Origin: an uncultured Mollicutes bacterium
GTDB lineage: Bacteria > Bacillota_I > Bacilli_A > RFN20 > CAG-826
Length of the DNA: 64,000 nt
Direction: 5' to 3'
NCBI GenBank assembly: GCA_900545015.1
Contig: UQXJ01000001.1
Span: 49,056-113,055 of the forward strand
In this document: one piece after another, positions 8,149 through 17,464 of the stretch
Layout: each line of letters opens with the position of its first letter
Position numbering within the stretch: the stretch's first letter is position 1
Made by a program: the position numbers and the translations under genes
Notes under the pieces: model-generated
Databases searched by the model: none
Seen by the model: only the letters and a program-made list of their open reading frames with translations
What the model was told of the DNA's origin: nothing

Positions 8149-9369
8149 TTATTTTAAGATTTCTTCAATTGGTTTTCCAATCATTCCAGCTTTGCTTTTT
8201 AAGCCAAAGTTTTCTAAGATTGTTGCACCAATATCGGCAAAGGAATCTCTATCTCCTAAATATCTACCATCATTTATTGATTTAGAATAAACAATTAGAG
8301 GCACTTTTTCTCTTGTATGGTCAGTTCCAGCCCAAGTAGGATCATTCCCATGGTCAGCCGTTACCATTACTAAATCATCGTTTCTCAAATTATTTACAAA
8401 TTCTTTAAATTGTTTATCAAAATCTTCAATTGCCTTGCCATAGCCAATAGTGTTTCTTCTATGGCCAAATTCGCTATCAAATTCTACTAAGTTAACAAAG
8501 CAAAGACCTTCTTTGAATTCATCATGTTTTGCAATTTCAATAGTTTTATTCATTCCATCTTCATTTGATGAAGTATGAACAGTTTCTGTAACGCCTACAC
8601 CATTAAAGATATCATTAATTTTGCCAACGCAGCTAACTTGAAAACCGTTTTCTTTTAAAATATCCATTGCAGTTGTTCCGCTTGGCGATACTGCGTAATC
8701 ATGTCTATTTGAAGTTCTCTTAAATGAATCTTTATCTTCTCCGATATATGGACGTGCAATTACTCTTCCAACAAACCATTCAGGTCTCATACAAAGTTTT
8801 CTTGCAATTTCACAGCATCTATAAAGTTCTTTTAATCCAAGATATTTCTCGTGTCCACAAATTTGTAAAACAGAGTCACTACTTGTATAAACAATTAAAC
8901 TATTTGTTTTAATTTGCTCTTCACCTAATTCTTTTAAAATTTCAGTTCCACTAGCTGCTTTGTTTCCGATGATTTTATAACCAGTTTCTTTTTCAAGCTC
9001 ATCAATTAATTCTTTAGGGAATCCTGTATCAGTAAACGTTTGGAAAGGTTTAGTAGTTAAAACTCCCATCATTTCCCAATGGCCAGTCATTGTATCTTTA
9101 CCATTGCTGGATTCGTTTAATTTAATAGAAAAACTATTTTTATGCTCTGAAACAGGTTCAACACCTTTAATTTCATCTAAATCGCCCATTCCCATAGATT
9201 TTAATGTAGGTGCATCTATTCCGTTAGGCATATTTTCAGAAATGTGTTTCCATGTATTAGCTCCAACATCGCTCACATTCCCAACTTGATGGAATTTGTC
9301 TGCATCTTTTGCATGTCCAATTCCTGCGCTATCCATTACAATAACGAATATTCTTTTAAATTTTCTCAT
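8149..9369 (-). CDS. deoB: phosphopentomutase
   Basis: A 406-residue alkaline-phosphatase-superfamily mutase that interconverts ribose/deoxyribose 1-phosphate and 5-phosphate in nucleoside salvage. Motifs: N-terminal VIVMDSAGIGHAKDA (first metal Asp), TMTGHWEMMG (around the Thr that carries the phosphate), an internal DEFKEGLCFVNLVEFDSEFGHRR stretch, and the C-terminal metal sites TADHGNDPTW and DHTREKVPL. The length is typical. It sits between a tyrosine recombinase and an ABC binding protein in what looks like one minus-strand operon; a shared function with the transporter (for example nucleoside-linked) is only a guess. Confidence 0.95.
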   Translation of the reverse strand: MRKFKRIFVIVMDSAGIGHAKDADKFHQVGNVSDVGANTWKHISENMPNGIDAPTLKSMGMGDLDEIKGVEPVSEHKNSFSIKLNESSNGKDTMTGHWEMMGVLTTKPFQTFTDTGFPKELIDELEKETGYKIIGNKAASGTEILKELGEEQIKTNSLIVYTSSDSVLQICGHEKYLGLKELYRCCEIARKLCMRPEWFVGRVIARPYIGEDKDSFKRTSNRHDYAVSPSGTTAMDILKENGFQVSCVGKINDIFNGVGVTETVHTSSNEDGMNKTIEIAKHDEFKEGLCFVNLVEFDSEFGHRRNTIGYGKAIEDFDKQFKEFVNNLRNDDLVMVTADHGNDPTWAGTDHTREKVPLIVYSKSINDGRYLGDRDSFADIGATILENFGLKSKAGMIGKPIEEILK

Positions 9370-9395
9370 AACATATTTCCTTTATAACATAATGA

Positions 9396-10283
9396 TTATA
9401 AATCATTTTCATCCCAAAACAAATCATATACGCTTGTTATTTTTTCGTTCGTGACATGTGTATATATTTGTGTTGTTTCTAGATTTGCATGACCTAATAG
9501 TTCCTGAACAACTCTAATACTTGCATCGTGATTTAACAAATGTGTTGCAAATGAATGCCTTAGTGTATGAGGAGACACATTTTTATGTATATTTGTTAAT
9601 TTTAAATACTCTTGTATTTTTATAAATAAATACTGCCTAGTAAATTTCCTTCCTCTAAAATTAAGAAAAACATAATCTTTATCAATAACTTTGTTCACAT
9701 TTCTAACATTCTTAATATAGTTTAGAACTATTTCTATCGCTTCATCACTAATAGGAATCAGCCTTTCTTTCAATCCTTTGCCAAGAACACTAATAGTTTT
9801 CTCACTAAACTTCAAATCACTCATCTTTAGATTAACTAATTCACTAATTCTGATTCCACAATAATAAAGCACTGAAAGCATTGCTTTATCTCTTATTCCA
9901 ACATCTGTATTTACATCTGGAGCGCACAAAAGTTCTTGTACCTCATTGTCAGTTAAAAATTCTGGAAGCTTTTTATCGACCTTAGGAATAGATATTTTCT
10001 GCTTTATTGAGCTATCAACATAGCCTTCACATTTAAGAAAATTATAAAAACTATTCAATGTTACTATGCGTCGCCTTATAGATGTGCTTTTTAAATTGTT
10101 TTTGGCTTGATAAATCTGAAAATCGATAATATCCGTGCCTTTTAAATCATTAACATCATTGACATCTATAAAGTTAGCAAATAGTCTCAAGTCTTCTTTA
10201 TAATCAAGTATACTTATTTGAGTTAATCCTTTTTCAACACTACAAAATTGTAGAAAAAGATTAATAGCATCATTTATTTCCAT
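9396..10283 (-). CDS. xerD: XerC/XerD-type tyrosine recombinase
   Basis: A 295-residue site-specific recombinase that resolves chromosome dimers at dif. The N-terminal SAM-like core-binding domain (about 1-90) is followed by the catalytic domain with Arg145 in CGIRISELVNL, the beta-hairpin Lys in LGKGLKERLIPIS, HTLRHSFATHLL (His and Arg), LGHANLETTQIYTHV (His, then nucleophile Tyr). Length and lack of phage neighbours indicate the housekeeping enzyme. Whether it is XerC or XerD, or the only Xer in a single-recombinase system, cannot be told here. Ribosome site AAGGAT precedes the start, which overlaps dinB by 14 bases. Confidence 0.9.
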   Translation of the reverse strand: MEINDAINLFLQFCSVEKGLTQISILDYKEDLRLFANFIDVNDVNDLKGTDIIDFQIYQAKNNLKSTSIRRRIVTLNSFYNFLKCEGYVDSSIKQKISIPKVDKKLPEFLTDNEVQELLCAPDVNTDVGIRDKAMLSVLYYCGIRISELVNLKMSDLKFSEKTISVLGKGLKERLIPISDEAIEIVLNYIKNVRNVNKVIDKDYVFLNFRGRKFTRQYLFIKIQEYLKLTNIHKNVSPHTLRHSFATHLLNHDASIRVVQELLGHANLETTQIYTHVTNEKITSVYDLFWDENDL

Positions 10284-11481
10284 ATTTTTTATCCTTTAAA
10301 TCACTCAGCCTAATGAAAATATCTTTATTAGCTTCTCTATTTAAACGATTTATTAAAAGGCCCACTTTATTATCGCTTTCATGCTTTTCATAATTATCAA
10401 AAGTCATTTGTATGCTTACATTATGCTTAGATTTTAAATTCTTAAGTGTACAGCCAATTAGTCTAATTTCTTCACCTTTATATGAATCATCAAACACTTT
10501 TAATGCTACCTTTTTAATTAAATTTACGTCATCAGTATATTCACCAAGTGTTTTGCAGATCGTTGATTGGCGGAAATTGGTGTCGTAGTTAGCACTTTTA
10601 TACGTTATTTGTACTGTCTTTGTTAGCATGTCTTTCTTTTTGAAGTCAAAAAGCAAATTATCAATAATATTTTCGAAAAATTGTTTTATTACAATCTTGT
10701 CATTTGTATCATAATTCATTGTTCTAGTCATGCCTAAAGACTTAGGATCATCAAAATTTGTGTGCACTATATTAGAACTTCTACCTTCTAGTTGTGAAAT
10801 AATGTCAAATTTAAAATCTCCAAAGAATGTATTTAGTTTTTCATCATTATTTTTTAGTCCAAAATAAAGATCTCCAATCGTTTTATATCCAGCTCTTTCA
10901 AGTTTAGGATATGTTTTTTTGCCTATACCAAAAAATGAGGATATAGGTAAAGGAAAGATAATGTTTTCAATATCTTTATTTCGAATAACTGTTATTCCCA
11001 TCGGTTTTTTAATATCAGAACCCATTTTTGCTAAAAATTTAGTCGTTGCTACCCCAATAGAGCAATAAAGACCTGTAGTTTGAGCTAAATCTTCTTGAAA
11101 ATTGGTAAGCCACCCAACAACATCGGAAATTCTTTTCTTTTTTACAACATCAGTAACATCACAAAAGCATTCATCAATAGACATTTGTTCAACTTTATTT
11201 GTTAAGCTATTAACTTTATGAAAAAATTCTTTAGACATCAATTCATAAAATTTAAAATCGCACTCTTTTACAATTAATTCTTTACTTAGCATTTTAGCTT
11301 GGAACATCGGCATTCCTGAATGAATACCGTATTTCCTTGCTTCATAAGAGCATGTTGAAACAATACCTCGTCTACCATCTCCACCTACAGCAACGGGCTT
11401 ACCTACGAGTGAATTATCTTTCAATTCTTCACATCTAACAAAAAATTTATTTAGATCAATATGAAGTATTATTTTCGCCAT
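10270..11481 (-). CDS. dinB: DNA polymerase IV (Y-family translesion polymerase)
   Basis: A 403-residue Y-family polymerase that copies past damaged bases. Palm motifs: HIDLNKFFVRCEE (first metal Asp) and MSIDECFCDVT (the S-I-D-E catalytic pair). Fingers residues include VSTCSYEARKYGI, and the thumb helix-hairpin-helix is FFGIGKKTYPKLERAGYKTIGDL. The little-finger domain occupies about 240-350. C-terminal DNKVGLLINRLNREA is typical of Firmicute DinB. A TAGTA array lies immediately upstream of its ATG, a possible influence on its expression. It overlaps the recombinase gene downstream. Confidence 0.93.
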   Translation of the reverse strand: MAKIILHIDLNKFFVRCEELKDNSLVGKPVAVGGDGRRGIVSTCSYEARKYGIHSGMPMFQAKMLSKELIVKECDFKFYELMSKEFFHKVNSLTNKVEQMSIDECFCDVTDVVKKKRISDVVGWLTNFQEDLAQTTGLYCSIGVATTKFLAKMGSDIKKPMGITVIRNKDIENIIFPLPISSFFGIGKKTYPKLERAGYKTIGDLYFGLKNNDEKLNTFFGDFKFDIISQLEGRSSNIVHTNFDDPKSLGMTRTMNYDTNDKIVIKQFFENIIDNLLFDFKKKDMLTKTVQITYKSANYDTNFRQSTICKTLGEYTDDVNLIKKVALKVFDDSYKGEEIRLIGCTLKNLKSKHNVSIQMTFDNYEKHESDNKVGLLINRLNREANKDIFIRLSDLKDKKYGNK

Positions 11482-11482
11482 A

Positions 11483-11531
11483 TACTTAATAAGTACTATT
11501 TTAATACTAATTATATACTAATTATCTACTA
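11483..11531 (-). repeat. 11-bp-phased TAGTA array (4 perfect + 1 degenerate units, minus orientation)
   Basis: TACTA at 11494, 11505, 11516 and 11527, plus TACTT in register at 11483. It occupies nearly the whole gap between xseB (stop at 11535) and dinB (ATG at 11481), so it lies where a dinB promoter or leader would be expected. Confidence 0.85.
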
Positions 11532-11534
11532 ATT

Positions 11535-11729
11535 TTAGTTATTATCGATTTTATTAATTTTTTCTTTAGCCTTATTAATTTCATCTTCGAGTTCAGAAAT
11601 CAACTTTTGACCTTCTTCATATAATTTAAGATTTTCTTCAAGTGAACTATTACTATCGCTCATTGTGCGAACAATTTCATCGAGTCTCATCATTTTTTCT
11701 TCAAATGTTTTTGGTTCTACTTTACTCAT
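11535..11729 (-). CDS. xseB: exodeoxyribonuclease VII small subunit
   Basis: A 64-residue all-helical protein with the XseB pattern: KTFEEKMMRLDEIVRTM, then SSLEENLKLYEEGQKLISELEDEINKAKEKI. Several copies of XseB bind each XseA to form exonuclease VII, which degrades single-stranded DNA in repair. It overlaps the end of xseA by eight bases, so the two are co-translated. The predicted structure is two long antiparallel helices. Confidence 0.93.
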   Translation of the reverse strand: MSKVEPKTFEEKMMRLDEIVRTMSDSNSSLEENLKLYEEGQKLISELEDEINKAKEKINKIDNN

Positions 11730-12930
11730 TTTTAATCTCCTTAACTTGTGCTTTAATGGTTTTGTTTAAAGTTCTTATATTTACGATATTTTCTTCTTTT
11801 ATCATGTCTTCGTTTATAGGTTTCATATTAACATCAAGCAAAATTGAATATCCCTTTTTCAAAATGCTATATGGATTTAAATTGCCTAGATTATTTTTAT
11901 AGGAAGAAACTTTTTCTGAATAAATATCAATTTTAGAATTAATAAATGAATTAAAAATTTTTGAGTAATGCTTAAGCCTCTCATCTACAACACCAAATAT
12001 ATTTTCAATATTCTTAAAATATTTTGATGTTTTATATACTTTAATTCTTACCTCTTCTTGATTAATTCGAGATCTAATTAGTGTTTTAGCATAACAATCA
12101 ATTTGATGCAAATCAGTTAAAATCTCATCAATAGACGGCACAGCAATTTCACATGCGCCCGTAGGTGTTGAAACATATTTATCTGCAGCTAAATCTACAA
12201 ACGTTTGATTAATCTCGTGACCGATTGCAGAAATTATAGGGATTTCACATTCATATACTTCTTTTACTAGTTTTTCATCATCAAATGCAGATAAATCTTC
12301 AACAGATCCGCCACCACGACCAATAATTATTAAGTCAGGTTTAATAGTTGATGCTTTTTTAATACATTCAATTAAATTTTTTGGAGCATTCTCACCTTGA
12401 ACAATTGCATCGTAATGAATAATTTTGACTAAAGGAAATCTTCTTAATAAATTATATTCAAAGTCCATGGCTGCAGCACTATTTTTTCCAGTAATAACTG
12501 CAATTGTATTAGGATATCTAGGAAGACTTTTTTTATGTTCTGAATTGAAGTAGCCTTCTGAAAAAAGTTTATTCTTTAATTGTTCTCTTTTAAGAAGCTG
12601 CTCTCCTTTACCAAAAAGCATTATTTTTTTACATATAAGTTGGTAAGTTCCATTCACGGGATACGAAGAAATATTGCCAACAGCAATAACCTCATCTCCA
12701 TTTTTAGGAATAAAATCAATACCAAAAGAATCAAACTTAAATAATACAGTTGAAATTGATGACTTTTCATCTTTTAAAGCAAAATAAAAGTGCCCACTTT
12801 TGTTTGCACCTTTAAAATTTGATATTTCGCCTTTTATAGCAATATTTTTTAATGTTATTGTGTTATCAAATAATACTTTGATATATTCGTTGACTTGACT
12901 TACTTTATAAAACGTTAGTTCTTGTTTCAT
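11722..12930 (-). CDS. xseA: exodeoxyribonuclease VII large subunit
   Basis: A 402-residue catalytic subunit of exonuclease VII. The N-terminal OB fold (about 1-100; IAIKGEISNFKGANKSGHFYFALKD) binds single-stranded DNA. The catalytic domain contains YPNTIAVITGKNSAAAMDF, the GRGGGSVEDLSAFDDE signature, and AIGHEINQTFVDLAADKYVSTPTGACEIAVP. A coiled-coil region follows from about 280. It is a little shorter than the usual 440-450 residues. The start lies inside nusB (26-base overlap), matching the common nusB-xseA-xseB order of Bacillota. Confidence 0.95.
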   Translation of the reverse strand: MKQELTFYKVSQVNEYIKVLFDNTITLKNIAIKGEISNFKGANKSGHFYFALKDEKSSISTVLFKFDSFGIDFIPKNGDEVIAVGNISSYPVNGTYQLICKKIMLFGKGEQLLKREQLKNKLFSEGYFNSEHKKSLPRYPNTIAVITGKNSAAAMDFEYNLLRRFPLVKIIHYDAIVQGENAPKNLIECIKKASTIKPDLIIIGRGGGSVEDLSAFDDEKLVKEVYECEIPIISAIGHEINQTFVDLAADKYVSTPTGACEIAVPSIDEILTDLHQIDCYAKTLIRSRINQEEVRIKVYKTSKYFKNIENIFGVVDERLKHYSKIFNSFINSKIDIYSEKVSSYKNNLGNLNPYSILKKGYSILLDVNMKPINEDMIKEENIVNIRTLNKTIKAQVKEIKNE

Positions 12931-13348
12931 TTAAGCAATTTTCCAATACGGCGTTAACAAATTTGTAATCTTTTTCTCCGCCATCGCCATAACGTTTAGC
13001 TAATTTAACAGCATTGTTGATAATTACAGCTTTGTCAATTTTTTCATCAATTAAATAATATTCACATACAGCAAGTATAAGAATTGATTGAATTGTGCTA
13101 TTTAATCTACGAAATTCCCAATTTCTTAAGAATTTTTGAACATATGCTATAATTTTAGATTCATTTTTTAAAGCTTTAAGCAATACTTCTTTAAGATAAA
13201 CATCACATTCTTCGTATGGAAGATTGCATATGCTGGATAATGTTTCTTCAAAATTAATTGCTACATTAGACTCTTGAAGAAGCAAAAAAGAATACATTGC
13301 TTGTACTGCAAGTTCTTGAAGTTTATTACGTGAAATTTCTACTTCCAT
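12905..13348 (-). CDS. nusB: transcription antitermination factor NusB
   Basis: A 147-residue all-helical RNA-binding factor that, with S10/NusE, acts in rRNA antitermination. It starts SRNKLQELAVQAMYSF (typically R-x-x-A-x-Q-x-L-Y) and contains WEFRRLNSTIQSILILAVCEY, corresponding to the conserved R-L-x-x-x-x-x-x-I-L-x-x-A-x-x-E, and the terminal KAVIINNAVKLAKRYGDGGEKDYKFVNAVL. It lies between an Asp23-like gene and xseA, as in Bacillus (yqhY-nusB-folD-xseA); folD is absent from this position. Confidence 0.93.
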   Translation of the reverse strand: MEVEISRNKLQELAVQAMYSFLLLQESNVAINFEETLSSICNLPYEECDVYLKEVLLKALKNESKIIAYVQKFLRNWEFRRLNSTIQSILILAVCEYYLIDEKIDKAVIINNAVKLAKRYGDGGEKDYKFVNAVLENCLNETRTNVL

Positions 13349-13351
13349 AAA

Positions 13352-13675
13352 TTACAAAGATAAGTCCCTTTCACTAACTTTAACATTTATTTGAGCAGGA
13401 ATGCCATCACAAATTAAAAGCAAATTATTTGATACATTTTCTTCAATTTTATCTTTAATTGTTTGTAAATTAATACCCTTTTTAACTGTTACACTAATTT
13501 TATAGAAAATTGTGTTGTTTTTTATAGAAACAGCTACTTGCTCATTTAAATTCTTTTTATTAATTTCTCTAATTTTGCTTATAGCTTTAATACCAGCAAA
13601 TTTAAAAACATTTGCTGATATTCCAAGCTTTCCGCCATTAGACCCATAATTTTCTAATAATACATATTTATTCAT
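13352..13675 (-). CDS. Asp23/Gls24 family envelope-associated protein
   Basis: A 107-residue Asp23/Gls24-family (YqhY/YloU-like) protein. Visible signs are a short N-terminal strand, the ANVFKFAGIKAISKI stretch, and TVKKGINLQTIKDKIEENVSN, the common hydrophobic-plus-helix end. In Bacillota the yqhY member sits directly before nusB and has been linked to regulation of fatty-acid synthesis; Asp23 of Staphylococcus is membrane-anchored. The position here, three bases before nusB, supports the YqhY assignment. The protein is shorter and more diverged than Bacillus YqhY, and function is inferred from context. Confidence 0.75.
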   Translation of the reverse strand: MNKYVLLENYGSNGGKLGISANVFKFAGIKAISKIREINKKNLNEQVAVSIKNNTIFYKISVTVKKGINLQTIKDKIEENVSNNLLLICDGIPAQINVKVSERDLSL

Positions 13676-13691
13676 ATAATTGACCTATAGT

Positions 13692-15677
13692 TTAGAGATG
13701 GCTCTTAACAATGCTAGTAATATTTTCAGTTGTAAATCCAAATTCATTTACAACATCTTTAGCGTTGCCGCTTAAGCCGAATTCATTTACACCGATAACG
13801 TATTTTGCATATTTATGTAAACCAAAAGTTGTACCCATTTCGATGAACATTCTGTTATTATAATCATTACCTAATATAGAATTTTTATAATCTGTATCTT
13901 GTAAGTCAAATAATCTTGTACAAAGCATTGAAACAACTCTAATGCTATATCCTTCTTCTTCTAATACTTCTTTTACACCCATAGCAAGAGAAACTTCTGA
14001 GCCAGTTGCTACTAATGTAAAATCAATTCTCTTTTTGCTTTCTTTTCCAACGACATAAGCACCTTTTTTGGAAAGTTCATATGTATCAGAATTGTCTAAT
14101 AAAGGCAAATCTTGTCTTGATAAGATAATTGCACTAGGAGTTTCTTTACTTTCAAGAGCGATTTTATAAGCAGCAAATGTTTCTCTAGCATCAGCTGGTC
14201 TAAAAACATTCACGTTAGGAATACATCTAAGCATAGCCATTTGTTCAATTGGTTGATGTGTAGGTCCATCTTCACCAACTTGTAATGAGTCATGGCTGAA
14301 TAGATAAATTGCAGGTAATTTTTCAAGAGCACTCATTCTTATTGCAGCTTTGCAGTAATCAGCAAAAACTAAGAAGCAGCCAGCATAAGTTCTTAAGCCA
14401 CCTTCAAGAAGCATACCATTACAAGCACTTTGCATAAAGAATTCACGAATACCAAAATTTATATTTGTGCCGCTTCTATCTTTATAGCTCCATGTTTTAC
14501 CATTTTTGATAGCAGTTTTAACGCTTCCTGCAACATCAGCTGATCCACCAACGAAATTTGGCAATAAGTTATGGAAATAATTTAAAATTTCACCACTAGA
14601 ATTACGTGTTGAATTATTTTTCAAGCATTCTTGAGGAATTTTCGCATTTTTAACGATATCGTCAACATCATTAACACTAAATTTTAAAATTTGGGAATAT
14701 AAAATAGGATTTTTCTTTTGTAATGTAGAAATATTACTTGAATATTCTTCATAAGCGTTTAATCCACGTTCTGCAAATGTTGATTTGAAATTATCATAAA
14801 CTTCTTGAGGAATTTCAAAAGGTGGATAGTTATATCCAAAGAATTCCTTTGTTTTCTTGCCGTCTTCTTCGCCTAATGGAGCACCATGAACTTTACATGT
14901 TCCTTGATTTTTAGAACCAAAGCCAATAATTGTTTTAAATACAACTAAAGTTGGTGCATCTTTGCTCTTTTTAGCTAAAGCGATTGCTTTTTTAATCTTT
15001 TTATAGTCATTTCCTTTTTTACAATAAACAACATTCCACTTTGCAGCTAAAAATCTATTGATAACATCATCATCGCTTGATTGTCCTAATGGTCCATCAA
15101 GTGTAACATCATTTTTATCATATAAAAGGATAAGCTTATTTAATCTATTTAGTCCAGCAAATGAAATAGCTTCTTGAGAAATGCCTTCTTCTAAGCAGCC
15201 ATCACCACAAAGGCAGTAAGTATAGTGATTATAAACATTTTTTCCGTACATTGATTGAAGTTTAGTTTCTGCCATAGCCATACCAACAGCTTGAGCAATA
15301 CCTTGTCCTAAAGGTCCACTTCCAGCATCAATTCCATCTGTTACACCATATTCAGGATGGCCTGGAGTTTTACTGTGAAGTTGTCTAAATTCCTTAAGGT
15401 CTTCAATTGAAATCTTGTAGCCACATAAATGAAGTATTGTATAGTAAAGCATACTTCCATGCCCACAACTCATAACAAATCTATCACGGTTAATCCATTT
15501 AGATTGATATGGATTTGCAACTAAAAAATCTTTAAATAAAGCATAAACAATTGGAGTAGCACTAAGACACATACCTGGATGGCCACTTTTAGCCTTATTA
15601 ATTCCATCGATGCATGTTGCACGTATTGCCGCGATACTTAACTCGTCAATATTTTTGATTGTGTTATTTTTACTCAT
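13692..15677 (-). CDS. tkt: transketolase
   Basis: A 661-residue thiamine-diphosphate enzyme of the non-oxidative pentose phosphate pathway that moves two-carbon units between sugar phosphates. Domains: N-terminal PP domain with SKSGHPG-like AKSGHPGMCLSATP and the ThDP motif GDGCLEEGISQEAISFAGL ending in KND; Pyr domain (about 355-520) with NFGIREFFMQSACNGM, SHDSLQVGEDGPTHQP; C-terminal domain from about 540. Full length. The start codon is adjacent to the aspS stop with no gap, and GAGGAAAAG serves as ribosome site within the end of aspS. Confidence 0.96.
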   Translation of the reverse strand: MSKNNTIKNIDELSIAAIRATCIDGINKAKSGHPGMCLSATPIVYALFKDFLVANPYQSKWINRDRFVMSCGHGSMLYYTILHLCGYKISIEDLKEFRQLHSKTPGHPEYGVTDGIDAGSGPLGQGIAQAVGMAMAETKLQSMYGKNVYNHYTYCLCGDGCLEEGISQEAISFAGLNRLNKLILLYDKNDVTLDGPLGQSSDDDVINRFLAAKWNVVYCKKGNDYKKIKKAIALAKKSKDAPTLVVFKTIIGFGSKNQGTCKVHGAPLGEEDGKKTKEFFGYNYPPFEIPQEVYDNFKSTFAERGLNAYEEYSSNISTLQKKNPILYSQILKFSVNDVDDIVKNAKIPQECLKNNSTRNSSGEILNYFHNLLPNFVGGSADVAGSVKTAIKNGKTWSYKDRSGTNINFGIREFFMQSACNGMLLEGGLRTYAGCFLVFADYCKAAIRMSALEKLPAIYLFSHDSLQVGEDGPTHQPIEQMAMLRCIPNVNVFRPADARETFAAYKIALESKETPSAIILSRQDLPLLDNSDTYELSKKGAYVVGKESKKRIDFTLVATGSEVSLAMGVKEVLEEEGYSIRVVSMLCTRLFDLQDTDYKNSILGNDYNNRMFIEMGTTFGLHKYAKYVIGVNEFGLSGNAKDVVNEFGFTTENITSIVKSHL

Positions 15678-17444
15678 TTACTTTTCCTCCTTGTTTACAC
15701 TTATTCCCAAAATTTTAAGTTGTTTATCATCAATTGGATAAGGAGCGTTTGTAACAGGATCAACAGCTGCAAGGTTCTTAGGGAATGCGATAACATCACG
15801 AATATTATCAGTTCCACTTAAAATCATAGAAACTCTATCAAGTCCTAATGCAAATCCGCCATGTGGAGGTGTTCCGAATTTTAATGAATCAACAAAGAAT
15901 CCGAATTTTTTAGTAATTTCTTCTTCAGAAAGTCCTAAAACTTTAAAAATTCTTTCTTGAACATTTTGATCGTAGATTCTTAATGATCCACCACCTGCTT
16001 CATATCCATTAATAACTATATCATATGCGTAGCTATAAACCTCATAAGGTTTTGTCTCTAATTTATCTAAATCTTCATCACAAGGTCTTGTGAATGGGTG
16101 ATGACAAGCTACAATTTCACCAGTTTCTTCGCTTTTTTCAAATAATGGGAAATGAACGACCCATAATAAATCATAAGTATTTGGTTTAATTAATCCGAGT
16201 TCTTTAGCTAATGCACTTCTTAAAGCACCCAATCCAAAATTTACATCTTTAAGAACGTTTCCTGTTGCTAAAATTAAAGCATCACCTTCTTTTAATTCCA
16301 TTGCACCAATTAATTTATTTTGAATTTCTTCACTTAAAAATTTAACAATAGATCCTTCAAGAGTACCATTTTCAAATTTAATATAAGCGAATTGTTTCAT
16401 ATTAAATTTAGGAGCAATTAAATTGAGACTGTCTTGTTTCTTTCTAGAAAGTACTTTTGCATAATTATCAACTTTAATTCCCTTAACGTATAAATTATCT
16501 TGATAAAGTTTAAATTCAGACTTAGAAAGAATTTCTTTTAAATCAACTAAATACATTGAAAATCTTGTATCAGGTTTATCAGAACCATATTTATTTACTG
16601 CTTCACGATAATCCATTCTTCTAAGAGGCAATTTAACATCATAGTTAATTACTTTCTTAAAAATATTTGAAACCAAGCGTTCACCTAAAGTTAAAATCTC
16701 ATCTTGATTTAAAAAACTTGTCTCAACATCAATTTGTGTAAAATCAGGTTGTCTATCAGCACGTAAATCTTCATCTCTAAAACATCTAGCAACTTGATAA
16801 TATCTTTCAAATCCAGCAACCATTAACATTTGCTTAAAAAGTTGTGGGGATTGAGGCAATGCATAAAAACTTCCATGGTGCACTCTGCTTGGAACAAGAT
16901 AGTCTCTAGCTCCTTCAGGTGTAGATGGTGATAAATAAGGTGTTTCGATTTCTATAAAATCATTTGCATCTAAATATTCATGAACCGCTTTTACAATGTT
17001 TGCTCTAATTTGGAATCTTTTTTGCATGCAGTTTCTTCTTAAATCGAGGTATCTATATTTAAGACGAATATCTTCATTAGCATCCGTAACTTCTTGTGTA
17101 GAAATAGGAGGTTGTTTTGCTGTATTAATTACTTTAATTTCACTTGCAACAATTTCAATCTCACCAGTAGGTAAATTAGGATTAGGATTATCCTTTTTAG
17201 TTACAATGCCTTTAACTTCAAGAACATATTCATTTCTGATTTCAGGAATTTCAATTTCATCTGTTTTTGCACAAATTTGAATGTAACCTTCTCTATCTCT
17301 TAAATCAATAAATAATAAACTTCCAAGATTTCTCTTTTTTGAAACCCAGCCTAATACGCTTACTTCTCTACCAACATCTTTAAGTCTAAAATTTCCACAA
17401 TAATCAGTTCTTGTAAACTTTTCTTCCATAGCTTCCATTGACAT
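15678..17444 (-). CDS. aspS: aspartyl-tRNA synthetase
   Basis: A 588-residue class II synthetase of the bacterial type, which has a GAD insertion domain. N-terminal OB anticodon-binding domain (about 10-110; VSVLGWVSKKRNLGSLLFIDLRDREG), class II motif 1 (FIEIETPYLSPSTPEGARDYL), motif 2 (RCFRDEDLRADRQPDFTQID) and motif 3 (GLDRVSMILSG). Full bacterial length. It lies between hisS and tkt on the minus strand. Whether it also charges tRNA-Asn depends on gatCAB or asnS elsewhere. No T-box is seen upstream. Confidence 0.96.
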   Translation of the reverse strand: MSMEAMEEKFTRTDYCGNFRLKDVGREVSVLGWVSKKRNLGSLLFIDLRDREGYIQICAKTDEIEIPEIRNEYVLEVKGIVTKKDNPNPNLPTGEIEIVASEIKVINTAKQPPISTQEVTDANEDIRLKYRYLDLRRNCMQKRFQIRANIVKAVHEYLDANDFIEIETPYLSPSTPEGARDYLVPSRVHHGSFYALPQSPQLFKQMLMVAGFERYYQVARCFRDEDLRADRQPDFTQIDVETSFLNQDEILTLGERLVSNIFKKVINYDVKLPLRRMDYREAVNKYGSDKPDTRFSMYLVDLKEILSKSEFKLYQDNLYVKGIKVDNYAKVLSRKKQDSLNLIAPKFNMKQFAYIKFENGTLEGSIVKFLSEEIQNKLIGAMELKEGDALILATGNVLKDVNFGLGALRSALAKELGLIKPNTYDLLWVVHFPLFEKSEETGEIVACHHPFTRPCDEDLDKLETKPYEVYSYAYDIVINGYEAGGGSLRIYDQNVQERIFKVLGLSEEEITKKFGFFVDSLKFGTPPHGGFALGLDRVSMILSGTDNIRDVIAFPKNLAAVDPVTNAPYPIDDKQLKILGISVNKEEK

Positions 17445-17464
17445 ATTTAATTTCCTACTCTTTC

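Noticed and set aside
9396..10283. Integrase of a mobile element
   Set aside because: Length, motif spacing and housekeeping neighbours indicate XerC/D; no attachment-site repeats or phage genes nearby.
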